A stretch of 64,000 bases of DNA from Cupriavidus basilensis (GCF_029335485.1 NZ_JARJLM010000130.1:1-64000); one strand, 5' to 3'; shown: positions 43,367 through 53,552, numbered from the stretch's first letter. A program made the numbers and translations. Notes: generated by a model not told the origin, from the sequence alone.

Positions 43367-43408
43367 CAAAAGTCCAAACAGGAATCATAGCAAGATAAAA
43401 TGCTACCC

Positions 43409-44035
43409 ATGACGCGAAACTCCCGCACCTCCCCCCGGAACGCCTCCGGCTTCCCCGGCCAGTTCGCCCCCGAACCCGCCGAAGACGACGACCTGCCCAA
43501 GAGCAAGTCCCAGAAAAAACGCGATATGCTCGCCCTGCAGGACCTGGGCGTGGAACTCGAAGCCCTGCCCAAGGACCGCCTGGCACGCGTGCCCATGCCC
43601 GAAGCGCTGGCCGACGCCATCCGCGACGCGCGCCGCATCACCAACCACGAAGGCAAGCGCCGCCAGATGCAGTTCGTGGGCAAGGTCATGCGCAAGCTGG
43701 ATGAAGCCGAAGTGGAAGCGATCCAGCGCATGCTGGAAGGCTTCAAGGGCGCCAGCAAGGCCGAGACCGCCAAGCTGCACCTGGTCGAGCGCTGGCGCGA
43801 ACTGCTGCTGGCCGACGATGCCGCGCTGACGAAATTCCTGGCCGAGCATCCGGCCAGCGATGTGCAGGCGCTGCGCAACATCATCCGCAATGCGCGCAAG
43901 GAACACGAGATGAACAAGCCGCCGCGCTACTTCCGCGAGCTGTTCCAGGCGATCAAGACCGCCCTGGAAGGCAAGCAGGCGGCCGCCGCCGCGGACGAGC
44001 CGCAAGCGGCACCCGACGCTGAAGCTGACGAGTAA
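43409..44035 (+). CDS. Ribosome-associated protein YjgA/DarP family (DUF615)
   Basis: A 208-residue all-helical, charged protein of the DarP/YjgA family, which in E. coli assists late 50S assembly. Conserved segments include [35 protein letters not shown] and [15 protein letters not shown]. The C-terminus is an acidic low-complexity tail. The ATG at 43409 (MTRNSRTS) is chosen. An upstream in-frame ATG at 43400 overlaps a TAAAAT promoter-like element. It is divergent from pmbA, a common arrangement. Confidence 0.88.
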   Translation: MTRNSRTSPRNASGFPGQFAPEPAEDDDLPKSKSQKKRDMLALQDLGVELEALPKDRLARVPMPEALADAIRDARRITNHEGKRRQMQFVGKVMRKLDEAEVEAIQRMLEGFKGASKAETAKLHLVERWRELLLADDAALTKFLAEHPASDVQALRNIIRNARKEHEMNKPPRYFRELFQAIKTALEGKQAAAAADEPQAAPDAEADE

Positions 44036-44057
44036 TCCTTCAAGGAGCAGGGACAAG

Positions 44058-44708
44058 ATGACGCAAACCACGACGCCGATGGTCCATCCCGTTGCCCGCA
44101 GGCATCCGGACGAACTGCTGGTCGGCTTTGTCTCGATCTCCGACCGCGCCTCGGCCGGCACCTACCAGGACGAAGGCATCCCGGCGCTGCGCGAGTGGTT
44201 CGGGCGCACGCTGACCTCGCCCTGGCAGGACGTGGAGCGCCTGATCCCGGACGAGCAGGCCGTCATCTCGCGCACCCTGATCGAACTGGTCGACGTAGCC
44301 GGCTGCGATCTGGTGCTGACCACGGGCGGCACCGGCCCCGCGCGCCGCGACGTCACGCCGGAAGCCACGCTGGCGGCGGGCACCAAGGTAATGCCGGGCT
44401 TCGGCGAGCAGATGCGCCAGATCAGCCTGCACTTCGTGCCCACGGCGATCCTGTCGCGCCAGGTGGCGGTGATTCGCGAAACCGCCAGCCGCGCCGCCCT
44501 GATCATCAACCTGCCGGGCCAGCCGCGCGCCATCCGCGAGACGCTCGAAGGCCTGCGCGGCGAAGACGGCAAGTCCATCGTGCCAGGGATCTTTGCCGCC
44601 GTACCTTACTGTATCGACCTGATCGGCGGCCCTTACATCGAGACCGACGAGGCTGTGGTCAAGGGCTGGCGCCCCAAGAACGCGGTTCGCGCCAAGCCGG
44701 CGGCCTGA
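44058..44708 (+). CDS. mog: Molybdopterin adenylyltransferase Mog (MogA/MoaB-type)
   Basis: A 216-residue MPTase that adenylylates molybdopterin before molybdenum insertion. The core LVGFVSISDRASAGTY, VLTTGGTGPARRDVTPEA and AIIINLPGQP-type segment (ALIINLPGQPRAIRE) are visible. AAGGAGCAGG precedes the ATG. It follows darP closely on the same strand, and the two are convergent with the AEC carrier gene. Strictly, MoaB-like activity cannot be told apart from MogA without further evidence. Confidence 0.88.
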   Translation: MTQTTTPMVHPVARRHPDELLVGFVSISDRASAGTYQDEGIPALREWFGRTLTSPWQDVERLIPDEQAVISRTLIELVDVAGCDLVLTTGGTGPARRDVTPEATLAAGTKVMPGFGEQMRQISLHFVPTAILSRQVAVIRETASRAALIINLPGQPRAIRETLEGLRGEDGKSIVPGIFAAVPYCIDLIGGPYIETDEAVVKGWRPKNAVRAKPAA

Positions 44709-44736
44709 GCCGAAGACGGGCTGCGCCGCAACCGGC

Positions 44737-45618
44737 TCAGCGCAGCCCCAGATACAGCCCCAGCGGCACGAACACCACCGCGCCGATATTGCCCAGCAGC
44801 ACGATCGAAGCGACCTGGTCCGGCTCCTGCCGGAAATGATCGGCGACGAGGAAATTGAGCACGGCCGGCGGCAACGACGCGAACACGAACAAAAGCCCGC
44901 GCTGGAGCTGGCTCAGCGGCACCACCTGGGCCAGCAGCAAGGCGCAGGCAATACCGGTCAGCGGACAGACCGCCGCCCCGATCGCGCCCATGCCCCAGTT
45001 GCGCAGGCTCACATCCTTCATGCGCACGCCCAGCGCGAACAGCATCAGCGGCACGGTCGCATCGCCCAGCAGCTTGATCGACTGCAGCACCGGATCGGGC
45101 AGCGCGAACCACGGCCGCGCCAGCGACAAGCCCACCCCCGCCACGGTAGCCAGCACCATCGGATTGCGCGCGATCTGCGTGATCGACGCATGCCGGTTGA
45201 CGATCTTCATGCCGATGGTGAAGTGCATCAGGTTGGATGCGGCGAACAATGCGACCGCGGGCGCCAGCCCGACCGGCCCAAAGGCGAATACCGACAGCGG
45301 CAGCCCCATATTGCCGCAGTTGTTGAACATCATCGGCGGCACGAAGGTGCGGGGATCCGCCCGCAGCAGGCGCGCGCCCAGCCAGGCCAACAGCCCGGAA
45401 CCCAGCACCACGGCCACCGCGCAACCCAGCAGCACAAGCTGGTCGGCCAGCACGAAATCCTTGCTGACGAAGGCGGACACCACCAGCAGCGGCGCGATCA
45501 CGTCGAGCGTGGCGCGATTGATGCCGGCCATGTCGGGATGCGCGCGGCGCCCGTAGAGCCAGCCCACCAGGATGATCAGGATGACCGGCGTGATGATCGA
45601 GACGATGCGCGCTAGCAT
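44737..45618 (-). CDS. AEC-family (auxin efflux carrier-like) transporter
   Basis: A 293-residue inner-membrane protein with about ten hydrophobic segments. The AEC fold is marked by MLARIVSIITPVILIILVGW at the start, MMFNNCGNMGLPLSVF near helix 4 and a C-terminal helix pair (SLPPAVLNFLVADHF, LLGNIGAVVFVPLG). The ATG at 45618 is chosen because the preceding 16 residues read through a non-coding stretch. It is likely a carboxylate or small-molecule exporter, substrate unknown. Confidence 0.85.
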   Translation of the reverse strand: MLARIVSIITPVILIILVGWLYGRRAHPDMAGINRATLDVIAPLLVVSAFVSKDFVLADQLVLLGCAVAVVLGSGLLAWLGARLLRADPRTFVPPMMFNNCGNMGLPLSVFAFGPVGLAPAVALFAASNLMHFTIGMKIVNRHASITQIARNPMVLATVAGVGLSLARPWFALPDPVLQSIKLLGDATVPLMLFALGVRMKDVSLRNWGMGAIGAAVCPLTGIACALLLAQVVPLSQLQRGLLFVFASLPPAVLNFLVADHFRQEPDQVASIVLLGNIGAVVFVPLGLYLGLR

Positions 45619-45637
45619 GGACAGGGCGGCCGGTAAG

Positions 45638-45663
45638 CCAAGGCGCCCTAAAGGGCGCCTTGG
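45638..45663. repeat. Perfect 11-bp inverted repeat between orn and the AEC gene
   Basis: CCAAGGCGCCC (45638-45648) and GGGCGCCTTGG (45653-45663) form a stem with a 4-nt TAAA loop, 23 bases past the orn stop. No T-run follows, so it may work as a weak terminator or Rho pause for orn. Confidence 0.6.
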
Positions 45664-45685
45664 CAATCACATGGGAAAGGAAGAA

Positions 45686-46330
45686 TCAGCCCGCCGGTGC
45701 GGCAGGCGCGGCCGGCGCCTCGCCTGTCGCGGCTGCCGCCGGCGCGGCATGGCGGATGAAGTGGGTGCGGTAGTAGCGCAGCTCCTCCACCGACTCCAGG
45801 ATATCGGCCAGCGCGGTGTGCATCTGGCGCTTGACGAAGCCCTTGTGGATGGCCGGTTCCCAGCGCTTGCACAGTTCCTTCAGCGTGGACACGTCAAGGT
45901 TGCGGTAGTGGAAGAACGCCTCCAGCTTGGGCATGTAGCGCGCCATGAAACGGCGGTCCTGGCAGATCGAGTTGCCGCACATGGGCGACTTGCCCGCCGG
46001 CACCCAGCGCTTGACGAAGGCCAGCAACTCGGCCTCGGCCTGGTCCTCGCTCAGGGTCGAGGCCTTGACCTTGTCGATCAGGCCCGAGCGGCCATGGGTG
46101 CCCTTGTTCCAGTTGTCCATGCCGTCGAGCACGGCGTCTTCCTGGTGGATCACCAGCACCGGGCCTTCGGCCAGGATATTGAGCTCCGAGTCGGTCACCA
46201 CGATGGCGACCTCGATGATGCGGTCCTGGTCAGGCATCAGGCCGGTCATCTCCATGTCCAGCCAGATAAGGTTGTTTTCGCTCTTGACGGATTTGACGCC
46301 GCTGGGGGCGTGGGTGTTTTGGCTGGTCAT
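45686..46330 (-). CDS. orn: Oligoribonuclease
   Basis: A 214-residue 3'-5' exoribonuclease that degrades 2-5-nt RNAs and pGpG. DEDDh catalytic residues are visible: [10 protein letters not shown] (Asp, Glu), ICQDRRFM (Asp) and [11 protein letters not shown] (His then Asp five residues on). The last 20 residues are a non-conserved Ala/Pro tail, so the protein is longer than E. coli Orn (181). MTSQNTH at 46330 is the chosen start. It is divergent from the M48 protease gene. Confidence 0.95.
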   Translation of the reverse strand: MTSQNTHAPSGVKSVKSENNLIWLDMEMTGLMPDQDRIIEVAIVVTDSELNILAEGPVLVIHQEDAVLDGMDNWNKGTHGRSGLIDKVKASTLSEDQAEAELLAFVKRWVPAGKSPMCGNSICQDRRFMARYMPKLEAFFHYRNLDVSTLKELCKRWEPAIHKGFVKRQMHTALADILESVEELRYYRTHFIRHAAPAAAATGEAPAAPAAPAG

Positions 46331-46531
46331 CTGGACTGCAGTTGAAGAAGAAGCAAGAAGGGAGCGCGCCGCGGTCCCGGCGCTCTCGGACAAGGAACGC
46401 GGGGCAGCAGGCACGAACAACTTATAATTCTCGCATATCCGCTGCCGCCGCCGGCTCAAAGCGGTCGGGAACCCCCCTGTTCCGGATCGCGGCCGTGCGT
46501 GCGACGGCTTCACATGACAAGGCTCCGCCCG

Positions 46532-47779
46532 ATGTTCACGTTTCTGTTCCTAGCCGCCCTGATGCTGATGGTGCTGACCAAGCTCTGGCTGGCGGCCCGC
46601 CAGGTGCGCCATGTGGCGCGACACCGCCACGCGGTGCCCAGCCGCTTTGCCGACACCATTACGCTGTCCTCGCACCAGAAGGCGGCCGACTACACCATCG
46701 CCCGCACCCGGCTGTCGATGCTGGAGGTGCTGGCCGGCGCCGCGCTGCTGATCGTCCTGACCATGCTGGGCGGACTGCAGTGGATCAACCAGTTCTGGCT
46801 CGGCACTTTCGGCCCGGGCTACGCCTACAGCGTCGCGCTGATCGCCAGCGTGGCCGTGCTCGGCGGCCTGGTCGACCTGCCCTTCTCGCTCTATGGGCAA
46901 TTCGGCATCGAGCAGCGCTTCGGCTTCAACCGCATGGGCTGGAAGCTCTGGCTGGCCGACCTCGTCAAGATGACGGCCATCGGTTGCGCGCTGGGCCTGC
47001 CCCTGCTGCTCGCGGTCCTGTGGCTGATGGAGCATATGGGCCAGTACTGGTGGGCCTGGACGTGGCTGACGTGGATCGCCTTCACGATCTTTGTGCAGAT
47101 GATCGCGCCGTCGGTGATCATGCCCATGTTCAATCGCTTCGAACCGCTTGCCAACGCCTCCCTGGAAGCCCGCATCACGCGCCTGCTGCAGAAGTGCGGC
47201 TTCCGCAGCCGCGGCCTGTTCGTGATGGACGGCAGCAAGCGCAGCGCGCACGGCAACGCCTACTTCACCGGTTTCGGCGCCGCCAAGCGCATCGTCTTCT
47301 TCGATACCCTGATGGAGCGCCTGGCCGACGACGAGATCGAAGCGGTACTTGCGCACGAGCTGGGCCACTTCAAGCGGCGCCATATCCTCAAGGGCATGCT
47401 GGTGAGCTTCGCGCTGAGCCTGGCCTTCCTGGCCGCGCTGGGCTGGCTGGCCAGCCGCTCCTGGTTCTACACGGGCCTGGGCGTGCTGCCCAACCTCGGC
47501 ACCACCAACCATGCGCTCGCCCTGGTGCTGTTCTTCCTGACGCTGCCTGTGTTCACCTTCCTGCTCGGGCCGCTGGCCAGCCAGACCTCGCGCCGCCACG
47601 AGTTCGAAGCCGATGCCTTCGCCGCCGGCCAGACGGATGCCGGCCACCTGGTCTCGGCACTGGTCAAGCTGTACAAGGACAACGCCTCGACGCTGACCCC
47701 CGACCCGCTCTACAGCGCCTTCTACTACTCGCATCCGCCGGCGGCACAGCGGATCGACCGCCTGCTGGCGCACGCATGA
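46532..47779 (+). CDS. M48 family metallopeptidase (STE24-type CAAX protease homologue)
   Basis: A 415-residue membrane protease with about seven transmembrane segments. The zinc motif [14 protein letters not shown] (HEXXH) lies around residue 280, and the third ligand in [14 protein letters not shown] follows. STE24-like members cleave prenylated or membrane peptides. The ATG at 46532 ([14 protein letters not shown]) gives the family-typical N-terminus; ATG 46514 is an alternative. It overlaps the rsgA start by 4 nt. Bacterial substrates are unknown. Confidence 0.9.
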   Translation: MFTFLFLAALMLMVLTKLWLAARQVRHVARHRHAVPSRFADTITLSSHQKAADYTIARTRLSMLEVLAGAALLIVLTMLGGLQWINQFWLGTFGPGYAYSVALIASVAVLGGLVDLPFSLYGQFGIEQRFGFNRMGWKLWLADLVKMTAIGCALGLPLLLAVLWLMEHMGQYWWAWTWLTWIAFTIFVQMIAPSVIMPMFNRFEPLANASLEARITRLLQKCGFRSRGLFVMDGSKRSAHGNAYFTGFGAAKRIVFFDTLMERLADDEIEAVLAHELGHFKRRHILKGMLVSFALSLAFLAALGWLASRSWFYTGLGVLPNLGTTNHALALVLFFLTLPVFTFLLGPLASQTSRRHEFEADAFAAGQTDAGHLVSALVKLYKDNASTLTPDPLYSAFYYSHPPAAQRIDRLLAHA

Positions 47780-48789
47780 GCCGCGCCGGCCGGAGCGGCC
47801 CGCAGCGCGCCGCAAGCGCTGCCAAGGGCAATGGTGCCGCAGCCGAGGAGGCGCTGATCGTCGCCGCGCACGGACGCCACTATGTGATCGAGCTGGACGA
47901 CGGCAGCCGCCTGCATGGCTTCCCGCGCGGCAAGCGCAGCGAGTGCGCGGTGGGCGACCGCGTCACCATCGAGCGCGCCGCCGCTGACCAGTGCGTCATC
48001 ACGGGTTTCAAGCCGCGCAAGAACCTGCTGCACCGTTCGGACCAGTTCAAGTCCAAGCTGCTGGCCGCCAATATCGACCAGGTGGTGATCGTGCTTGCGA
48101 CCGAACCGGGCTTTTCGGAAGACCTGCTGGGCCGGGCCCTGGTATCGGCCGAAGCGCTGGGCATCCGGCCGCTGATCATCCTCAACAAGATCGACCTGAC
48201 CGAGCGCCTGGAAGAAGCCCGGGGCCGGCTCGAGCTATACCGCGCGCTGGGCTACGAAACCCTGTTCCTGTCGGTACATGGGTCGCCGGACGATACGCTG
48301 GCGCAGTTGCGGCCGCAGCTGGCGCATCGCTCCAGCATCCTGATCGGCCAGTCCGGCATGGGCAAATCGTCCTTGCTGAACCTGTTGATCCCGGGCGTGG
48401 AAGCGCAGACCCGGGAGATCTCGGCCAAGCTGGATTCGGGCAAGCACACCACCACCTTCACCCGCCTCTACCACCTGCCAGCCAGCGTGGATGGCGCTAC
48501 AGCCGGCGTCGAGGGCGGTGCCGACCCGCACGCCCGGCAGCGCGGCTGCCTGATCGATTCGCCGGGCTTCCAGGAATTCGGTCTGCATCACCTCAGCGAA
48601 GGCATGCTGGAACGCGCCTTCCCCGAATTCCGTCCGCGCCTGACCGAGTGCCGCTTCTACAACTGCCATCACATCAACGAACCCGGCTGCGGCGTGCTGG
48701 CCGCGATGAAGGACGGCGCGATCTCGGAGCGGCGCCATCAGCTCTACACGCAGCTGCTGCACGAATCCCGCCAGCAAAAGCCGTGGTAA
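47776..48789 (+). CDS. rsgA: Small ribosomal subunit biogenesis GTPase RsgA
   Basis: A 337-residue circularly permuted GTPase that helps late 30S maturation. An N-terminal OB domain ([18 protein letters not shown]) precedes the permuted G-domain: LNKIDLTE (G4), [16 protein letters not shown] (G1) and SPGFQEFGL (G3). The C-terminal zinc domain has [16 protein letters not shown]. The ATG overlaps the M48 stop (ATGA). Its first 25 residues are a variable extension. Confidence 0.95.
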   Translation: MSRAGRSGPQRAASAAKGNGAAAEEALIVAAHGRHYVIELDDGSRLHGFPRGKRSECAVGDRVTIERAAADQCVITGFKPRKNLLHRSDQFKSKLLAANIDQVVIVLATEPGFSEDLLGRALVSAEALGIRPLIILNKIDLTERLEEARGRLELYRALGYETLFLSVHGSPDDTLAQLRPQLAHRSSILIGQSGMGKSSLLNLLIPGVEAQTREISAKLDSGKHTTTFTRLYHLPASVDGATAGVEGGADPHARQRGCLIDSPGFQEFGLHHLSEGMLERAFPEFRPRLTECRFYNCHHINEPGCGVLAAMKDGAISERRHQLYTQLLHESRQQKPW

Positions 48790-48794
48790 GGTAG

Positions 48795-48821
48795 TCGGGC
48801 ACGCCTGCCCGGCGTGCCCGA
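48795..48821. repeat. Hairpin between rsgA and the DUF2007 gene
   Basis: TCGGGCACGC (48795-48804) and GCGTGCCCGA (48812-48821) form a 10-bp stem ending only five bases before the next ATG. No T-run follows and no Shine-Dalgarno is visible between stem and ATG. Confidence 0.55.
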
Positions 48822-48826
48822 TTACC

Positions 48827-49135
48827 ATGAAACTACTGCTATCGACCCCTTCCCTCGTCCACGCGGCGCACTGCCAGAACCTGCTGGAAGCCGCCGGCAT
48901 CCGCGCCGACCTGCGCAACACCTGGCTGGCCGGTGCAATGGGTGATATTCCCTTCCGCGAAAGTGCCCCCCAGGTCTGGCTGCTCGACGACGAGATGGAA
49001 ACCCAGGCGTGGGCCGTGCTGCGCGCCGCCGCCAATCCGGTGCCGGGCCCAAGGTGGGAATGCAAGTCTTGCGGGGAGTGGCACGAGTCGCAGTTCAACT
49101 CGTGCTGGCAATGCGGGGCGCCGCGGCAGCCTTAG
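48827..49135 (+). CDS. DUF2007-family protein with a zinc-ribbon tail
   Basis: A 102-residue protein. The N-terminal part (MKLLLSTPSLVHAAHCQNLL) resembles the DUF2007 putative signal-transducing domain. The C-terminal CKSCGEWHESQFNSCWQCG is a Cys4 zinc ribbon. Role unknown. It follows rsgA by 37 nt, probably in one transcript, although a hairpin lies between them and no ribosome site is evident. Confidence 0.8.
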   Translation: MKLLLSTPSLVHAAHCQNLLEAAGIRADLRNTWLAGAMGDIPFRESAPQVWLLDDEMETQAWAVLRAAANPVPGPRWECKSCGEWHESQFNSCWQCGAPRQP

Positions 49136-49209
49136 TGCAAGGCAGCGGCAGGGGAACGGAAAAGGCGTTGGCGGGACCGTGATCCCGCGCACCCGCCAAG
49201 GGGGCCGGC

Positions 49210-50202
49210 TCAGCCCACCCAGAGCGCCAGCGAAAGCATCGCCAGCAGCAACATCCACAGCACCACGGCACGCCACACCAGGCCGATGGCCGACTGCAGC
49301 GTACGCACGCCCGGCTCCGCGCCGAACTCGGGCGCAACCGGCTCGGGCTCGCTATCGTCTTCCATGCCGGGTGCGTAGTCGACCGCCGGGCCGGCCAGGC
49401 TGGTACGCAGCACCACGGCGGAATCTTCCTCGGCCAGCGGCACGCCCAGGCGCACGCCCAGGGCTCCGCCGCCGCTGGCGAGCAGGATGCCGTTGACCGC
49501 GTCGTTCCACTTGCGCGCGTGGTTGCGCCACGCATAGACGGCATCCTCGAAGTTGCCGACGATGGCAAAGCCGACCGAGGTCAGCCGCGAAGGCACCCAG
49601 TCCAGCAGGTAGAAGGCGCGCGCGGCAAACCGCCCCAGCGCCGGGCTGCGTTCGGTGGAAGGCAGGTTCCAGTGGCGTGCCAGATACTCGGCGATGCGGT
49701 ACAGCACCACCCCGCCCGGACCGATCGGCACCAGGAACCAGAAGAACACCCCGAACACATGGCGGTGCACCGCGACGATAGCGGCCTCCAGCGTATGCCG
49801 CACGATCTCGGTGACGGGCATTTCCAGGGTATCGAGACCGGTCCACTGGTGCAGCAGCGCGCGGGCGCGCGGCAGGTCGTCGCGATTCAGCGCTTCGTGG
49901 ATATCGGTGAAGAAGTGGCTGAACTGCCGGAAACCCAGGGTCAGGTAAAGCAGCAGGACATTCCAGGCGAGCGTGAGCGCGACGCTGATGGAGGCCAGCA
50001 GGTAGTGCACCACCATGGCCGCCAGCGTCAGCGGCAGCACCACCGTACACCAGGCCAGCGCGGTATCGCGGGGGCGGCCGGTGTCGAAGGCGTGTTCGGC
50101 CCGTTCGGCCAGCACGCGCACGATATCGTAGATCGGGTTGTTGCGGCCCAGGGCACGGAACTGCTCGGCGATCAGCGCGAGGAGAACGGATACAAAGGTC
50201 AT
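49210..50202 (-). CDS. CobD/CbiB-family membrane protein
   Basis: A 330-residue membrane protein with about five hydrophobic segments. It resembles the CobD/CbiB (adenosylcobinamide-phosphate synthase) fold: FVSVLLALIAEQF at the N-terminus, and conserved later stretches such as YRIAEYLARHW and VGNFEDAVYAWRNHA. No other cobalamin gene is near, and this branch of the family is common in betaproteobacteria outside B12 clusters. True cobalamin synthesis is therefore doubtful, and AmpE-like roles are an alternative. Confidence 0.72.
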   Translation of the reverse strand: MTFVSVLLALIAEQFRALGRNNPIYDIVRVLAERAEHAFDTGRPRDTALAWCTVVLPLTLAAMVVHYLLASISVALTLAWNVLLLYLTLGFRQFSHFFTDIHEALNRDDLPRARALLHQWTGLDTLEMPVTEIVRHTLEAAIVAVHRHVFGVFFWFLVPIGPGGVVLYRIAEYLARHWNLPSTERSPALGRFAARAFYLLDWVPSRLTSVGFAIVGNFEDAVYAWRNHARKWNDAVNGILLASGGGALGVRLGVPLAEEDSAVVLRTSLAGPAVDYAPGMEDDSEPEPVAPEFGAEPGVRTLQSAIGLVWRAVVLWMLLLAMLSLALWVG

Positions 50203-50307
50203 TCTGGTCTGGGTATCGATGGCCAGGGCGCACCCGTTAACGCATGTGCCGGCCTGACCGCTTAGCTATGACGAGACGATAGCACACGGCAAAGCCGCCC
50301 AGACAGA

Positions 50308-50347
50308 GCATTCCCGCCCGCCGCGAAAACGGGCGGGGCGGGAATGC
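50308..50347. repeat. Perfect 12-bp inverted repeat
   Basis: GCATTCCCGCCC (50308-50319) and GGGCGGGAATGC (50336-50347) flank a 16-nt centre. It lies 15 bases beyond the pirin gene stop on the minus strand. Without a T-run it is a possible weak terminator for that gene. Confidence 0.6.
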
Positions 50348-50362
50348 CGCTCGACAGGCCGC

Positions 50363-51061
50363 TCAGGGCAGGTCGAAGACAAGCACTTCGGCTCCGTCGC
50401 CATGGCTCAGGGTCACCGTATCGATGTCTTCCAGCTGCGCAGCATCGCCCGCCTCCAGCGCTCGCCCATTGACGCTGACACGCCCGCGAGCCACTTGCAC
50501 ATAGGCACGCCGCTGCGGCGCCAGCGCCAGCGTGGCGGACTCATCGCCATCGAACAGGCCGGCATACAGGCGCATGTCCTGGTGGATCACCACCGAGCCT
50601 TCGGCACCGTCGCGGCTGCCGACCAGGCGCAGGCGGCCACGCTTGTCGGCCGCCTCGAAGCGCTTTTCCTCATAGCCGGGCTCGAGATCGGCCTTTTCCG
50701 GCAGGATCCAGATCTGCAGGAAATGCGTGGTGTCATGCGCCGCGTGGTTGTACTCCGAATGGCGCACGCCGGTGCCCGCGCTCATGCGCTGCACGTCGCC
50801 GGGGCGGATCACGCTGCCATTGCCCATGCTGTCCTTGTGGGCCAGCTCGCCTTCGAGCACGTAGCTGATGATTTCCATGTCGCGGTGGCCGTGGGTGCCA
50901 AAACCCATGCCCGGGGCGACCCGGTCCTCGTTGATCACGCGCAGCGGCCCGAACTGGACGTGCTTGGGATCGTAGTAGTCCGCGAAGGAAAAGGTATGGT
51001 AGGACTTCAGCCAGCCATGATCTGCATAACCGCGCTCGCCCGCCTTTCTGATTTCAATCAT
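50363..51061 (-). CDS. Pirin family protein (YhhW type)
   Basis: A 232-residue bicupin. The metal-binding first cupin has GFGTHGHRDMEIISYVLEGEL with His-His-Glu, and HSEYNHAAHDTTHFLQIWI supplies the fourth position. YhhW-like members degrade quercetin, but the natural substrate of most bacterial pirins is unknown. The start MIEIRKAGERGY at 51061 is standard. It is divergent from a LysR regulator that probably controls it. Confidence 0.92.
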   Translation of the reverse strand: MIEIRKAGERGYADHGWLKSYHTFSFADYYDPKHVQFGPLRVINEDRVAPGMGFGTHGHRDMEIISYVLEGELAHKDSMGNGSVIRPGDVQRMSAGTGVRHSEYNHAAHDTTHFLQIWILPEKADLEPGYEEKRFEAADKRGRLRLVGSRDGAEGSVVIHQDMRLYAGLFDGDESATLALAPQRRAYVQVARGRVSVNGRALEAGDAAQLEDIDTVTLSHGDGAEVLVFDLP

Positions 51062-51201
51062 TTTGACGGCCCTCCTTCAGGCCACGTCGGCACAGGAACC
51101 TAGTCCTGGCCTTGCACTACGTTTCGATGCTAGGCAGTTTAGGATGGCAGGAGTATATTTGGCGGAACGATCTCAGTAGCATTCATTCAGAATTTCTGAA
51201 C

Positions 51202-52125
51202 ATGGCACTTTCTCTCGAATCCCTGGAAGTTCTCGATGCCATCGAGCGCAAGGGCAGCTTTGCCGCTGCCGCGCACGAGATGGGCAAAGTGCCTTCGGCG
51301 CTGACCTACGTGGTGCGCAAGCTTGAAGAAGACCTCGATGTCCTGCTGTTCGACCGCCGCCGCCACCGCGCTGAACTGACGCCCGCCGGGCGTGCCCTGC
51401 TAGACGAAGGCCGCCACCTGCTGCATGCCGCCGACGATCTGGCCCGCCGCGTCAAGCGCCTGGCCACCGGCTGGGAGGCGACCCTGACCATCGTGGTGGA
51501 CGACCTGATCAACTTCCGTGCGCTGCTGCCGGTGATCCAGGACTTCTACGCCGAAAACAGCGCCACCCGGCTGCGCTTCGCCAAGGAAGTGCTGGGCGGC
51601 GCCTGGGATGCGCTGGTCAGCAGCCGCGCCGACCTGGTGATCGGCGGCGCCTATGACGCGCCGAGCACCCAGGGCTTCCAGGTGCGCCCGCTCGGCGCCA
51701 TGCCATTCGTGTTCGCGGTGGCAGCGCATCATCCTCTCGCGACCGAACCCGGCCCGCTGACCACCCTGCAGATCGCCAAGCATCGCATCGTGGCCGTGGG
51801 CGACACCTCGCGCAACCTGCCGGCGCGCACCCACGGCGTGCTGGCCGGGCAGGACGTGCTGGTGGTGCCCACCATGCGCGACAAGCTCGAGGCCCAGATC
51901 CGCGGACTGGGCTGCGGGTGGCTGCCCGCACCGATGGCGCAACCGTTTATCGAGAGCGGCGTGCTGCAGGCCCGCGAAACGCTCGAGGTGCGCGCACCGG
52001 GCAATTTCAAGGTGGCGTGGCGTACCAGCACGCGCGGCAAGGCGCTGCAATGGTGGGCCAACAAACTGGAAGACCCGCGCCTGGCGCAAGCCCTGCTTCA
52101 GCAGCAGCCGGGCCAGTCCGACTAA
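51202..52125 (+). CDS. LysR-family transcriptional regulator
   Basis: A 307-residue regulator. The N-terminal helix-turn-helix ([20 protein letters not shown] and [16 protein letters not shown]) matches LysR, and an effector-binding domain follows (about residues 90-300). The ATG at 51202 begins [11 protein letters not shown]. It is divergent from the pirin gene; the 140 bp between hold both promoters and presumably its operator. The likely target is the pirin gene. Effector unknown. Confidence 0.9.
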   Translation: MALSLESLEVLDAIERKGSFAAAAHEMGKVPSALTYVVRKLEEDLDVLLFDRRRHRAELTPAGRALLDEGRHLLHAADDLARRVKRLATGWEATLTIVVDDLINFRALLPVIQDFYAENSATRLRFAKEVLGGAWDALVSSRADLVIGGAYDAPSTQGFQVRPLGAMPFVFAVAAHHPLATEPGPLTTLQIAKHRIVAVGDTSRNLPARTHGVLAGQDVLVVPTMRDKLEAQIRGLGCGWLPAPMAQPFIESGVLQARETLEVRAPGNFKVAWRTSTRGKALQWWANKLEDPRLAQALLQQQPGQSD

Positions 52126-52139
52126 GGCAGGCCAACACG

Positions 52140-53069
52140 ATGTCCGCCTGCCCGAGCCCGGCGCCCGGCTACCGTGGCCGCTTTGCGCCCTCACCCACCG
52201 GCCCGCTGCATATGGGCTCCCTGGTCACCGCGCTGGCCAGCTGGCTCGACGCGCGCGCCCACGGCGGGAGCTGGCTGGTGCGCGTCGAAGACATCGACTA
52301 TCCGCGCTGCGTGCGCGGCGCCGACCAGCAGATCCTGCATGCGCTGGCCCGCCTCGGCCTGCATCCCGACGAACCCCCGCAGTGGCAGAGCCGGCGCGAG
52401 GCGCTCTATACCGAGGCGCTGCGCAAGCTGGAAACCGCTCATCGGATCTATCCCTGCGGCTGTTCGCGCAAGGAAATCGCGGACTCGCTCCTGCACGCGC
52501 GCGAGCGCCACCAGACCCTGGCCTATCCTGGCACCTGCCGCGACGGGCTGCATGGCAGGCTGCCGCGTGCCTGGCGCGTGCGGGTACCGGACAGCGACGA
52601 TGCCCTGGTCTGCTTCGACGACCGCTGGCAGGGCCGGCAATGCCAGGATCTGGCGACCGAACTGGGCGACTTCGTGCTGCGCCGGGCCGACGGCCTGTGG
52701 GCCTACCAGCTGGCCGTGGTGGTTGACGACGGCCAGCAAGGCATCACGCATATCGTGCGGGGTGCCGACCTGCTCGACTCCACACCGCGCCAGATCTACC
52801 TGCAGCACCTGCTGGGACTCCCTACGCCGTCGTACCTGCACGTGCCGGTGGTGACCAACGCCCTCGGTGAAAAGCTCAGCAAGCAAAGCGGCGCGCAAGC
52901 CATCGACGAACTGGATCCGCTGGCGGCCTTGCGCAGCGCCGGCGGGCACCTGGGCCTGGCGAGCGCGGCGCAATCCGTGGAGAGCTGGCTGGGAGATGCC
53001 ACCGCCGGCTGGGCCGCATTGCTGGAGCGCCTGCCCGCGGGCGCACAGCGTGGCGCAACGATGGCCTGA
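52140..53069 (+). CDS. gluQ: Glutamyl-Q tRNA(Asp) synthetase
   Basis: A 309-residue truncated GluRS paralogue that glutamylates queuosine in tRNA(Asp) rather than charging tRNA(Glu). The HIGH-type motif [14 protein letters not shown] and a KMSKS-like KLSKQSG are present. The zinc site PCGCSRKEI...PGTCRDG is kept and the anticodon-binding domain is absent. The start is the ATG at 52140. It lies just after the LysR gene on the same strand. Confidence 0.95.
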   Translation: MSACPSPAPGYRGRFAPSPTGPLHMGSLVTALASWLDARAHGGSWLVRVEDIDYPRCVRGADQQILHALARLGLHPDEPPQWQSRREALYTEALRKLETAHRIYPCGCSRKEIADSLLHARERHQTLAYPGTCRDGLHGRLPRAWRVRVPDSDDALVCFDDRWQGRQCQDLATELGDFVLRRADGLWAYQLAVVVDDGQQGITHIVRGADLLDSTPRQIYLQHLLGLPTPSYLHVPVVTNALGEKLSKQSGAQAIDELDPLAALRSAGGHLGLASAAQSVESWLGDATAGWAALLERLPAGAQRGATMA

Positions 53070-53116
53070 AAAGCCGAAGCGCCGCGACGCCGGGCGCGGC
53101 GGGACCATACCGGCGC

Positions 53117-53147
53117 TTGACCTTGCCCTTGCGTAAAGGCCGACAGT
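53117..53147 (+). promoter_or_regulatory. MerR-type promoter with 19-bp spacer
   Basis: The -35 TTGACC (53117-53122) and -10 GACAGT (53142-53147) are separated by 19 bp, the overlong spacer typical of MerR-activated promoters. The CCTT...AAAGG dyad (53121-53139) sits in the spacer. It lies directly before the broken MerR gene. Confidence 0.55.
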
Positions 53148-53174
53148 ACGCACCTTCTCCCGCAAGGAAACCGC

Positions 53175-53434
53175 ATGCTCACGATAGGACAGATGGCCCG
53201 ATGCTACGGGCTCACTACCAAGCCCCTTCGCCACTACGACAGCATCGGCCTCTTCAGCCCGGCGCTGACCGGAACGGAAAACGGCTATCGCTACTACCTG
53301 CCCACGCAGACCGGCTGCCTGCCGCCGGATTCAAGGTCCTGGAAGGCATAGAGTTTGAATACATGGACGAACGCTTCCTGGGCCCGCAGCACGCGGACAC
53401 CGTCGTCGAACTGTTCATACCGGTGCAGGCCTGA
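53175..53434 (+). pseudogene. Broken MerR-family regulator with internal deletion
   Basis: From ATG 53175 the frame gives a normal MerR DNA-binding start (MLTIGQMARCYGLTTKPLRH, then YDSIGLFSPALTGTENGYRY). It leaves homology near 53320 and stops at 53351. The next frame continues with GFKVLEGIEFEYMDERFLGP and VVELFIPVQA to 53434, the C-terminal end of a GyrI-type effector-binding domain. The middle of the protein and the linker helix are missing. The remaining 58-residue product could still bind DNA but lacks its sensor. Confidence 0.85.
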
Positions 53435-53552
53435 GGCCCATCTGGCCGGCTGCAGGCAACCCTGCGGCCGGGTAGGTTGCCCCCCTCTTCCCCCGCGGGG
53501 CGAGGGAGTCAACTCCGTCGTCATGCCAGACGGCTTTGGCGCACCGAAGACC

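Noticed and set aside
45686..46330. Apparent loss of a catalytic Asp in orn (HTALAD)
   Set aside because: The DEDDh family uses His followed by Asp five residues later; that spacing is intact here.
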